From NCBI GenBank assembly GCA_964652825.1, contig CAZZCU010000020.1:1-40013 (forward strand): a stretch of DNA of 40,013 nucleotides. The letters are read 5' to 3'. Made by a program: the position numbers and the translations under genes. The notes under the pieces are model-generated. The model saw only the letters and a program-made list of their open reading frames with translations, was not told the DNA's origin and made no database searches. Of the stretch, positions 1-7,582 are shown piece by piece; position 1 is the first letter of the stretch; each line of letters begins with the position of its first letter. This DNA is from CAZZCU01 sp964652825 (GTDB lineage Bacteria > Bdellovibrionota_B > Oligoflexia > Oligoflexales > CAZZCU01).

Positions 1-56
1 CCATGTCAGCCAATGACATGAGGCTTATGGGGCAACAGACAAGTAGAGCAGTTTAA

Positions 57-2837
57 TCATTTCACATTCATATAAATCGTTTGCGCATGCAGCAACGTTT
101 GACCTTCCATCAGATTGAGAGTGATCGAGACTTGCTGGCCTTTGAGGCTTTGCGGAATCACATAGCTAAAGCGCGCACGACCAGCCTGGCTGCCAGGCGA
201 CCAGGCACCGTAGTTGACACTGACCGTTGAGCCATTAGCATGACGCATGCTCGAATGACTCATGCGTGCCGAGCGTAGAACAAATGGTCCGCGACGACTT
301 TGCGTCGCATGGAATTTGAACTGTGCTTGAATCTGCACGGTACTGCCGGCGTTGACGTTTATGGTGCCACTGGTGATATCACGTCCGTTCGCATCAAAAA
401 CCAGAATGGAGCCGGTGCGGTCGAGATGCATCAGCTTGGCAAATGGTTGCGCGTATTTTAAAGTGCCGGCGCCATCGCTGATTTGACTGACGAAGTTGGA
501 GTAGACATTCTCGCCGACATTCACGCTCGGTTTGATCTGTGCCTCGACGCTGGTGCTTTCACCTGGTTGTAAAGCCGGAATGATCAGATCATTACCATCA
601 ATCACCTCGATGATTGCAGGGGACGTGCTCAAGGCCGTATGCATATCCTCGGAGACGATGTTGCTCAGGTTTTTAAAGGTGAATGTGGCTTTCACTGCTT
701 CGCCAACAGCTGGATTTTTCTCTAGTGCGATGTCTTGCAACTCCAACGGATAATTCACCACGGCTTCTTGTGTAAAGCTTTGTACAGGTACGTAAGCTCC
801 CGCCTGATTGCGCGAAAGGATTTGACCTTCGACACTCATCTTGCCGCCCGCATATACCGCCTGCGGTGATAAGCGAGTGACACCAACTAACGTCAAGCGG
901 GTATTCGCCTGAATCGCCGGCAACTCACGTGAGTTGAAGCTGATCTGCTGCACACCACTGCTAGATTTGATTTCCATCTTTAGCTTGCTTTTTGGGCTGG
1001 CCGCGCCACCCAGGTTGTCGACGACAATAACCAAGTCAGCAAACTCGCCCGGACTCAAAATCCCATCCTGATCACGTTCTTGCAGGGTCACGCTGCGGAC
1101 CACTAACATATGCGCTTGGCCGACTTTTTGTTGCAGAGCCGTGCGACCCTCTTGACGTTTTTGTTGTCTTGCCGTAGCCAGCGTTTCGTTGAAACCGTTG
1201 AGAACGCCTTGCTCGGTGGCGCCTTGCGCCGCACCGTCAGCATACTGCTCGCGATAATTTTGTTTGAGGGCAGCGTCGTAAGCGCTTCTGGCATTGCTAT
1301 CAAAGCTCGATCGATGCGCCGCCAGGAACAAGCGTTGATAACTGCTGTTAAACTGCGAGGCATAAGTACTGTCGTAACGAGCGCGGCATTTGGGAACAAA
1401 TTCCTCCAACGCCAGATTGCTGCAGGGTGGATTGTGAAAGCGATTGTCACGTGCCGGTACCGAGAACGTCGGCGTTGCATAGGCGGGTGGTCCGACCACG
1501 GGATCGCCCGGCATACCGTAGTTCGGTGCGTTAACCGGTGTTGTCGTCATGCGATTGGTACTGAGTTCCGGGCTGTTTTGACCGGGATCATCGGGCAACT
1601 CGCTGCCGATATCCAAGGTATCCTGATGCGAAGGCTCCGCGCTTAATGCCGCGGCCAGAGCTTCGTTATAGCCGGCAGGGTAGTCCTCGCCTTGGGCTTT
1701 GCGTTGGGCGATGTCCGCGCCTTGGCTGCGGCCACGCGCATAAAAATCAGCAAGATTTTTATCGGTAGCGGCATTGGCGCGGCCATGACGATAGCCAAGC
1801 ACGCGATCACGCGCGCGACCATCGGCTGTACCTTTATCAGTACCCGCGGTGCGTCCTTGGTTGGTACCCAAGGCGGAGCCAGCTTCGGGTGCTCGGGCCT
1901 GACTTTCGGCACTGGCGTGATCGTTGGCGGCGCGATCCGCTATCTGATAAATGCGTTCCAACTCACGATTGTAGTTGGCGAGTACTTGTTGGTAGTAAGC
2001 GTACAGTTCGTTAGCACGTGATTGTTCGCTTTGATATTGTCGCTCGGCGCTTTGGTACACGCTGCGCTGACTGGCGACTTCGGATTCGGCGCGACGAATA
2101 TCATCTTCGGCGCGCTGCAGGTCTTGTCGCAGTCTGGACATGTCGTCTTCGATACGATCACGACTGCGCTCGGCGTTGCTGAGATCCGTGCGTTTTGTGC
2201 GAATGCTGCTTTGCGTGCGCTGAACCTCGGCGCTCAAATTGTTGACACGTGTTTGTGCCTGACGAACGCTTTGTTCGACGCGGCTGATTTCTTGATTTTT
2301 GGCCGTCAGATCGCTACGCAGTCTATTGAGTGCGGCTTCGGTGCGGGCGATTTCCGCTTGATCAGGTTCCGGCGCGCTGTGTAGTTCGCGCAGGCGATTT
2401 TCCAGACGGGTGATCTGACTTTCAAGACTGGAGCGATCATGTAGCAGGCGATCGCGTTCTCTCACCAGTCGGCTCAGGTCTTGCTCGGCGCTAGTCAGCT
2501 CACGTTGTTGGCGAGGTAAGTCTGATTCGAGTTGATTGATCTCGCGTTGCAAGCTGATAATTTGGCGTTCAAGAGATGCCAGCCGCGTTTCCGCGTCACG
2601 CAACCGTGTCTGGGCATTCTGACGGTCGGTTTGTGCATTGCGCAGCCTGGTTTCGGCATTGGTAAGACGGCTGCGCTCCAATTCCATTTGAGATTTGGCG
2701 CGATCAGCGATTTGTCGTTGTGTCTCGTAGCGGCGTTTGGCGCCTTCGACATCCAGATCGCCCTGGGCGAAGATCGGTTCGGTTAGAGGAGCAAGTAAAA
2801 ATAAAGTTGAGAGAAGAAGAAAGCTGATCGCGCGCAT
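57..2837 (-). CDS. Secreted coiled-coil protein with Gly- and aromatic-tetrad segments
   Basis: 926 aa, not recognised as a named family. A Sec signal peptide (hydrophobic residues 4-18, likely cut after Ala24, IFA|QG) predicts export to the periplasm or cell surface. Residues about 35-300 are a long charged coiled coil rich in Arg, Glu, Gln and Leu. Residues 324-352 carry Gly at nearly every fourth position, and residues 488-532 carry Tyr/Phe on a strict four-residue grid. An EF-hand-like D-x-D-G-x-x-x-x-G-E segment (588-598) leads into a beta-rich C-terminal half (about 575-926) that looks like two or three Ig-like/CARDB-type sandwiches. The ATG has AAGGAG about 8 bases upstream. It follows pyrE on the same strand after 119 bases that hold a palindrome. 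A structural or surface-anchoring role is inference; no catalytic motif is visible. Confidence 0.85.
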   Translation of the reverse strand: MRAISFLLLSTLFLLAPLTEPIFAQGDLDVEGAKRRYETQRQIADRAKSQMELERSRLTNAETRLRNAQTDRQNAQTRLRDAETRLASLERQIISLQREINQLESDLPRQQRELTSAEQDLSRLVRERDRLLHDRSSLESQITRLENRLRELHSAPEPDQAEIARTEAALNRLRSDLTAKNQEISRVEQSVRQAQTRVNNLSAEVQRTQSSIRTKRTDLSNAERSRDRIEDDMSRLRQDLQRAEDDIRRAESEVASQRSVYQSAERQYQSEQSRANELYAYYQQVLANYNRELERIYQIADRAANDHASAESQARAPEAGSALGTNQGRTAGTDKGTADGRARDRVLGYRHGRANAATDKNLADFYARGRSQGADIAQRKAQGEDYPAGYNEALAAALSAEPSHQDTLDIGSELPDDPGQNSPELSTNRMTTTPVNAPNYGMPGDPVVGPPAYATPTFSVPARDNRFHNPPCSNLALEEFVPKCRARYDSTYASQFNSSYQRLFLAAHRSSFDSNARSAYDAALKQNYREQYADGAAQGATEQGVLNGFNETLATARQQKRQEGRTALQQKVGQAHMLVVRSVTLQERDQDGILSPGEFADLVIVVDNLGGAASPKSKLKMEIKSSSGVQQISFNSRELPAIQANTRLTLVGVTRLSPQAVYAGGKMSVEGQILSRNQAGAYVPVQSFTQEAVVNYPLELQDIALEKNPAVGEAVKATFTFKNLSNIVSEDMHTALSTSPAIIEVIDGNDLIIPALQPGESTSVEAQIKPSVNVGENVYSNFVSQISDGAGTLKYAQPFAKLMHLDRTGSILVFDANGRDITSGTINVNAGSTVQIQAQFKFHATQSRRGPFVLRSARMSHSSMRHANGSTVSVNYGAWSPGSQAGRARFSYVIPQSLKGQQVSITLNLMEGQTLLHAQTIYMNVK

Positions 2838-2861
2838 ACCAATACTCTCCTTGTAACAAAA

Positions 2862-2878
2862 TGTGACTACACGTCACA
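2862..2878. promoter_or_regulatory. 17-bp palindrome (TGTGAC-N5-GTCACA), operator candidate
   Basis: Perfect 6-bp arms separated by 5 bases, 25 bp upstream of the ATG of the coiled-coil protein gene and just above its Shine-Dalgarno site. The half-site resembles CRP/FNR-family sites, but the arm spacing is one base longer than the TGTGA-N6-TCACA consensus, so the cognate regulator is unknown. No clear -35/-10 pair could be placed around it. Confidence 0.4.
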
Positions 2879-2956
2879 AAACTAAACCGAAAAGTGGTTA
2901 TTTATCCCCGAAATATCTAGAGAGCAAAGAATGGGCCAAGTCGTCTGGGGTAGTTG

Positions 2957-3622
2957 TCAGCCGTGTGCGTGGCGATAGGCTTTGATGGTGGCGAGCATGG
3001 CGTCATCAATCCATACGCGTCCAAGACAGGTACGATTATGCAGAGAGGTTACGATATCATCCAGAGTTACGATGGCATGTACCGGTACGCCGTGCTCAGT
3101 AGCTAATTCCTCGGCCGCCAGTTTTGTGCTGCTGCCGCGTTCTTGCCGATCGATGCCCAAAATGATGCCGCGCGGTTTAATCTTATGTCGTTGCAGCAGC
3201 TGCAAGGATTCGCGGATGCTGGTGCCGGCCGTGAGCACATCTTCGACGATGATGACTTTCTCATCGCCGCGATAAGTCCAGCCGACCAGTTGGCCGCCTT
3301 CGCCGTGGTCTTTGGTTTCTTTGCGGTTAAAGGTAAAACTGACATTTTGTTGAAATTGATTGTGGAGTTGCAGTGCGGTTGCAACCGCCAGTGGAATGCC
3401 CTTATAAGCCGGGCCGTAAAGATTATCAAAACCTGCCTCCAAAAAACGCTCCCGCAACGCAGCAGCATAAATGCTGGCTACATCCGCCAAAATAGCGCTG
3501 GTATTTAGTAGGCCGGTGTTAAAAAAATACGGCGACAAGCGACCGGACTTGGTTTGGAATGAACCAAAACGCAAAGCACCAGCGGCAAGCAGTAATTCGA
3601 TAAAGCGATTTTTATAATTCAT
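2957..3622 (-). CDS. pyrE: Orotate phosphoribosyltransferase
   Basis: 221 aa, typical of the PyrE family. It transfers ribose-5-phosphate from PRPP to orotate, giving OMP in de novo pyrimidine synthesis (cytosol). Visible signatures are the N-terminal FGSFQTKSGRLSPYF segment (20-33), the flexible catalytic loop with Lys/Asp/His (KETKDHGEGG, 101-110) and the PRPP-binding loop VIIVEDVLTAGTS (123-135) with its two acidic residues. It lies downstream of fusA and a small ORF on the same strand, 26 bases after the small ORF ends. No other pyr genes are nearby, so it appears detached from a pyr operon. Confidence 0.97.
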   Translation of the reverse strand: MNYKNRFIELLLAAGALRFGSFQTKSGRLSPYFFNTGLLNTSAILADVASIYAAALRERFLEAGFDNLYGPAYKGIPLAVATALQLHNQFQQNVSFTFNRKETKDHGEGGQLVGWTYRGDEKVIIVEDVLTAGTSIRESLQLLQRHKIKPRGIILGIDRQERGSSTKLAAEELATEHGVPVHAIVTLDDIVTSLHNRTCLGRVWIDDAMLATIKAYRHAHG

Positions 3623-3648
3623 GATGTATGAACAGGACCAATGATCAT

Positions 3649-3864
3649 TTACATTTGCATGATGAACAATATGTCGCGATCAATCTGATCAGCGATTTGC
3701 GTGAGCATACTGCTAAATGCTGGTTTAGGCGAGAGTCCTTGTTTTGTCGCGATCGACGGGCGTGGCGCGGAACATGATGGGGAAGGCACAGGTGTTTGAA
3801 CAAGGCGAAGCCCCGAGCGTTGTCGCTCGGGCTTGACGATGGTCATTGGGTTTTTCTTGTTCAT
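3649..3864 (-). CDS. Small hypothetical protein between fusA and pyrE
   Basis: 71 aa from ATG, with an AGGGA Shine-Dalgarno-like stretch about 8 bases upstream. A TTG start 14 codons earlier has no visible site. The N-terminal half is basic and rich in Ser/Pro (one Cys); the C-terminal 25 residues look like an amphipathic helix. No family recognised. Being colinear with fusA and pyrE, with only 26 bases to pyrE, favours a real gene, but the composition is weak evidence for conservation. Confidence 0.42.
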   Translation of the reverse strand: MNKKNPMTIVKPERQRSGLRLVQTPVPSPSCSAPRPSIATKQGLSPKPAFSSMLTQIADQIDRDILFIMQM

Positions 3865-3884
3865 GGCAACATCCCTGGCCGAAA

Positions 3885-3917
3885 CGATAGCTATTTGTTT
3901 GATCAAAGATGCTATCG
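3885..3917 (-). promoter_or_regulatory. Inverted repeat downstream of fusA
   Basis: Seven-base arms CGATAGC/GCTATCG (3885-3891 and 3911-3917) flank a loop that itself contains the palindrome TTTGATCAAA. It sits between the fusA stop and the small ORF start. Only three T residues follow on the minus strand, so it is not a convincing terminator; it may be a processing or attenuating hairpin. Confidence 0.3.
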
Positions 3918-3959
3918 GTTGCTGGCCAGAGGTCTTTAGATGGGCAGATTTTGCCGAGC

Positions 3960-6053
3960 TCAGCCTTTGCTGCCTTTTGCCTGTTCTTCACGATACTTGG
4001 CGGAAATTTGTTCCTGGATCGACGATGGTACAGGCTTATAGCGCGCAAATTCCATGGTGAAACCGGCTTTACCCTGAGTTGCCGATCGCAGCGATGTTGA
4101 ATAACCAAACATCTCCGACAGTGGTACTTCAGCGAGAATGACCGCATAGTCATCACGCATATCGCTACCAAGCAACAAGCCGCGTCGTGAGGACAGGTCG
4201 CCTTGTACCGAACCCTGGAAGTCGATCGGGGTTTCCACTTCGACTTTCATGATCGGTTCGAGCAATACCGGTCTTGATGCCAGGAAAGCCTCTTTGAACG
4301 CCGCGCGTGCAGCGATCTTAAACGCCATCTCGGAGGAATCGACCGGGTGATAACCACCGTCAACCAAATCAAGTTGGGTACGGATAACCTGACAGCCGGC
4401 CAATGGTCCTTTGACCACTGATTCCTTGAAGCCCTTTTCCACGCCGGGGATATATTCTTTCGGTACCGAACCACCCACAGTTTTATTGTTAAAGATAAAG
4501 GTCTCCGCAGCATCCTCTGGCAAGGGTGTCAGTGTACCGACCACGTGTGCGTACTGGCCGGAACCACCAGTTTGCTTTTTATGTTTGTAGTCGAAGTTCG
4601 CGGGTACGGTTGGGGCTTCGCGATAGTTTACTTTCGGTTGACCGACGATTACACCGGCTTTGTATTCACGACGAATACGCTCGACATAAATCTCAAGATG
4701 CAATTCGCCCATACCGGCGATACGTGTTTCATTGGATTCCTCGTCGACCGAGACGCGGAAGGTCGGATCTTCTTTCATAAAGCGGTTCAAGGCTTTGGAC
4801 AGCTTCACCAGATCGTCTTGCTTCTCCGGTTTAATCGCCAGCTCGATCACCGCGTCGGGAACGTAAATGCTCTCCATCGAAATATTTACGCTCTCATCGC
4901 AATAAGTATCACCGGACGCGCATTCAACACCGACCATGGCGATGATGTCACCAGGTCCGGCTTCGGGGATGTCTTCGCGGTCATTGGAGTGCATGCGCAC
5001 GATACGACCAATGCGCTGTTTTTTCTGCATACGCGGATTCAGATGCGTATCACCTTTGCGCAACGTGCCTTGATAAACGCGTGTGTAAGTAAGCTGACCG
5101 AAATTCTCGTCAGTGATTTTAAACGCCATACAGATCAACGGCAGTTTGGGATCGGGTTTGACTTCGACGCGTTCGCCAGTATTGTTATCCGTTCCCCAGT
5201 ACTGCCGATCAAGCGGGCTGGGCAGGAAGCGCTCTACAGCATCAAGCAACAGCTGCACGCCTTTGTTCTTGTAAGCCGAACCCATGAACACCGGTGTTAG
5301 TTCGCGGGCAACGGTGGCTTTGCGCAGGGTTTTGTGAAGGAGTTCGATGCCGATCGGTTTGTCTTCGAGCATCAATTCCATCATTTCATCGCTGAACATG
5401 GACAAGGCATCGAGCATTTTGCCGCGATAGTCTTTGGCTTGTTCGGCGAACTCTTCCGGAATTTCTTCCTCACGAACGTCATCGCCTTTTTCGCCGTCAA
5501 AATAATAGGCTTTCATCGTCATCAGATCGATGATGCCGCGCAGGTCTTGCTCGACACCGATTGGAATTTGCATCATGACGGCATTGTGACCGAGTTTTTC
5601 GCGCAATTGATCGGTAACGCGGAATGGGTTGGCGCCGGAACGATCAAGTTTGTTGATGAACGCCATGCAAGGTACTACGTAACGTTTCATCTGCCGATCC
5701 ACGGTAATGGACTGGCTCTGCACACCCGCCACACCGCAAAGCACCAAAACAGCACCGTCCAAAACGCGCAGCGAACGTTCCACTTCGACAGTGAAGTCGA
5801 CGTGACCCGGGGTATCGATCAGATTGATGGTGGTGTCTTTCCAACGTACCGTGGTGGCTGCCGAGGTAATCGTGATCCCGCGTTCTTTTTCGAGCTCCAT
5901 GTGATCCATGGTTGCGCCATCGCCACCGCCACGTACCTCTTCGATCTTATGGATACGGCCCGTGTAATACAGGATACGTTCGGAGAGGGTGGTTTTACCG
6001 GAGTCAATGTGCGCAGAAATACCAATGTTTCTGAGTAGATGCAGATTCTTCAT
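3960..6053 (-). CDS. fusA: Translation elongation factor G, mitochondrial-EFG1/spd-like type
   Basis: 697 aa, full length. Ribosomal translocase GTPase. G1 is AHIDSGKT (14-21; Ser where bacterial EF-G usually has Ala), switch I RGIT (59-62), G3 DTPGH (80-84) and G4 NKLD (134-137). Domains II-V follow, with the SVPKEYIPGVEKG region of domain IV and a normal C-terminus. The AHIDSGKTTL...YYTGRI segment and the RQMKRY segment closely match mitochondrial EF-G1 and its bacterial relatives (spdEFG1 of spirochaetes, planctomycetes and delta-type proteobacteria) rather than canonical EF-G. It is not next to rpsL, rpsG or tuf. The ATG at 6053 gives the expected N-terminus; its Shine-Dalgarno is weak (AGGG about 15 bases away). 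The leader contains interleaved inverted repeats. Confidence 0.97.
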   Translation of the reverse strand: MKNLHLLRNIGISAHIDSGKTTLSERILYYTGRIHKIEEVRGGGDGATMDHMELEKERGITITSAATTVRWKDTTINLIDTPGHVDFTVEVERSLRVLDGAVLVLCGVAGVQSQSITVDRQMKRYVVPCMAFINKLDRSGANPFRVTDQLREKLGHNAVMMQIPIGVEQDLRGIIDLMTMKAYYFDGEKGDDVREEEIPEEFAEQAKDYRGKMLDALSMFSDEMMELMLEDKPIGIELLHKTLRKATVARELTPVFMGSAYKNKGVQLLLDAVERFLPSPLDRQYWGTDNNTGERVEVKPDPKLPLICMAFKITDENFGQLTYTRVYQGTLRKGDTHLNPRMQKKQRIGRIVRMHSNDREDIPEAGPGDIIAMVGVECASGDTYCDESVNISMESIYVPDAVIELAIKPEKQDDLVKLSKALNRFMKEDPTFRVSVDEESNETRIAGMGELHLEIYVERIRREYKAGVIVGQPKVNYREAPTVPANFDYKHKKQTGGSGQYAHVVGTLTPLPEDAAETFIFNNKTVGGSVPKEYIPGVEKGFKESVVKGPLAGCQVIRTQLDLVDGGYHPVDSSEMAFKIAARAAFKEAFLASRPVLLEPIMKVEVETPIDFQGSVQGDLSSRRGLLLGSDMRDDYAVILAEVPLSEMFGYSTSLRSATQGKAGFTMEFARYKPVPSSIQEQISAKYREEQAKGSKG

Positions 6054-6085
6054 GGAGTAGATAACCCTTTGTAAGTGGAGCGACG

Positions 6086-6142
6086 CTCTATAAAAATCTC
6101 GAAGGCTTGATTAACTACCCGTAGTTTATAGAGATTTCAAGC
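6086..6142 (-). promoter_or_regulatory. Interleaved inverted repeats in the fusA leader
   Basis: Two inverted repeats overlap in A-B-A'-B' order. CTCTATAAA/TTTATAGAG occupies 6086-6094 and 6125-6133; GCTTGA/TCAAGC occupies 6105-6110 and 6137-6142. Between them lies the 14-bp palindrome AACTACCCGTAGTT (6113-6126). In RNA the two stems could form a pseudoknot or two exclusive hairpins; in DNA they could be operator half-sites. The element is 33-89 bases upstream of the fusA ATG. No function is demonstrated. Confidence 0.35.
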
Positions 6143-6291
6143 GCCAAATGCATGCTGATAACCAGTAAAAATAACTCAGCTAAAGAGCGTTTCTTGAGCT
6201 TGAGCCAAGAATAAAATTAACAAAAACCTAAAATTAAATTTTAAAAAACCGAAAATAAAAATTGTGATGAATATAAACCAGGGAGGGAACC

Positions 6292-7572
6292 TTGGACGCA
6301 CCTAAATTTACACTCGATGACACCAGGACTCAAGCCGATGCTGCGCCCGGACAAAACGGTACGCAGGTGCAATTACAGCCGGCGCCGGTTGTGGCACATC
6401 AGGATACTGGTATGCAGATGGCGTCAATGGAGTTGGGCGGCGATGATTGGAGTCTGATGGATGTCGAGCCGATCAGCACCCAGACTTCGCAGACAGTTGA
6501 GAGTATCGCGCCGGTTTCCGGCGTGACCGATGCCTTGCAACTAAATCAGGGGGCAACGAATAAGAACGTTCTCTACGGTGCCTTTGCTTTAGTGCTTATG
6601 GGTGCTGTGGCGCTATTATATTTTCCTTCCGGCAGCGACGATTCTTTTGATCAGCTAGTCGTAGAAAAAGCACCGGTAGCCAGAGCTCCTCAGGCGAAAC
6701 CAGCGCCGGTCGTAACACCGCAGCCAAGTGGTCCACCTGCGAACCCATACTGGGCGTTGCCAAACATCAAGCCGGCAATACCGCCTCTTGGTCCATCCTG
6801 GAGTGCTCAGGACGAGGAAATCTATCGCGCCGGTATGACACATCGTTTTAACTATCAAAAGTATAAAGCCGTAGTCTCAGTGCGTCGGGGTCGCCTGGCG
6901 GGTAGTGAAACCATTCTGCGCGAGGCCATGGGTGAGCCCAAATTGTGGACGCGCATGCAGGCGGCATTTGGTCTAGTGGAGATGGGCGTTGATTTTGATT
7001 TGGCCATGACGCGTCGTCTGATCGCCGATGCCAAATCGTGGCAGATTCATAATTACGTTAAGCGTTTGCAAAAACAGCCGGCGCAGGCCGAGCTATTTGT
7101 TCTGCGGCAAATGGTGCGGTTGGTGGATGAGCGTACGCGGCTGTTGATTCTACAGATCTTGCATCAGCACCATGATCCCCTGGCTGGATTGTACCTGACT
7201 GCCGCTGCCTACGATCCTGGACAGCGTGTGAACGGCTGGGCAAAAGGCGTGATGGCAGAAGGCATGATCGCGGCCAATGATCTGGAGCATTATCAACGCG
7301 TGGTCATGGGTATCGAGAGCTATCGAGCGCCACTACTGGCAGTAGCTCCTAAACCAGCGGTCACGACCCAGGCGAAAACCACCGAGTACACTGTCGAGAA
7401 AATTGCCGGTGAAATGTTGGGCGCACCATCGCGTATCGCCACCGATGAGGATATCGGTGATATTGAGTTTTTTGACAGCGCGGAAGGTGAGGAAACATTA
7501 CGCTACAATCCCGACGACGGCTTTGATGGCTTGAAGGCCAAGGTGTTGGAACAAGTCGGTGATAGTATCTAG
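6292..7572 (+). CDS. Single-pass membrane protein with a helical extracytoplasmic domain
   Basis: 426 aa, family not recognised. The TTG start is chosen because AGGGAGGG lies four bases upstream. Residues 1-90 are acidic, Gln-rich and probably disordered in the cytoplasm. Residues 93-111 form one transmembrane helix, followed by a Pro/Ala-rich linker (122-165). Residues about 170-330 are helical with HEAT-like character (repeated Leu/Ala helices), and the tail is acidic. The topology (cytoplasmic tail, one TM, Pro-rich spacer, periplasmic helical domain) resembles scaffold or TonB-like linker proteins, but no motif confirms a function. It converges on the subtilase gene, with six bases between stops. 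Confidence 0.85.
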   Translation: MDAPKFTLDDTRTQADAAPGQNGTQVQLQPAPVVAHQDTGMQMASMELGGDDWSLMDVEPISTQTSQTVESIAPVSGVTDALQLNQGATNKNVLYGAFALVLMGAVALLYFPSGSDDSFDQLVVEKAPVARAPQAKPAPVVTPQPSGPPANPYWALPNIKPAIPPLGPSWSAQDEEIYRAGMTHRFNYQKYKAVVSVRRGRLAGSETILREAMGEPKLWTRMQAAFGLVEMGVDFDLAMTRRLIADAKSWQIHNYVKRLQKQPAQAELFVLRQMVRLVDERTRLLILQILHQHHDPLAGLYLTAAAYDPGQRVNGWAKGVMAEGMIAANDLEHYQRVVMGIESYRAPLLAVAPKPAVTTQAKTTEYTVEKIAGEMLGAPSRIATDEDIGDIEFFDSAEGEETLRYNPDDGFDGLKAKVLEQVGDSI

Positions 7573-7582
7573 GAGTGCCTAG
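7569..7582. other. Short hairpin containing both convergent stop codons
   Basis: CTAGG-AGTG-CCTAG hairpin. The TAG of the plus-strand gene and the CTA (TAG) of the minus-strand subtilase gene lie in opposite arms. There is no T tract, so it is at most a weak bidirectional end signal. Confidence 0.4.

Noticed and set aside
4545..6038. Long plus-strand open frames (251 and 234 codons) opposite fusA
   Set aside because: They lie entirely antisense to a complete, conserved EF-G gene and show no family features; codon bias of the sense gene explains them.
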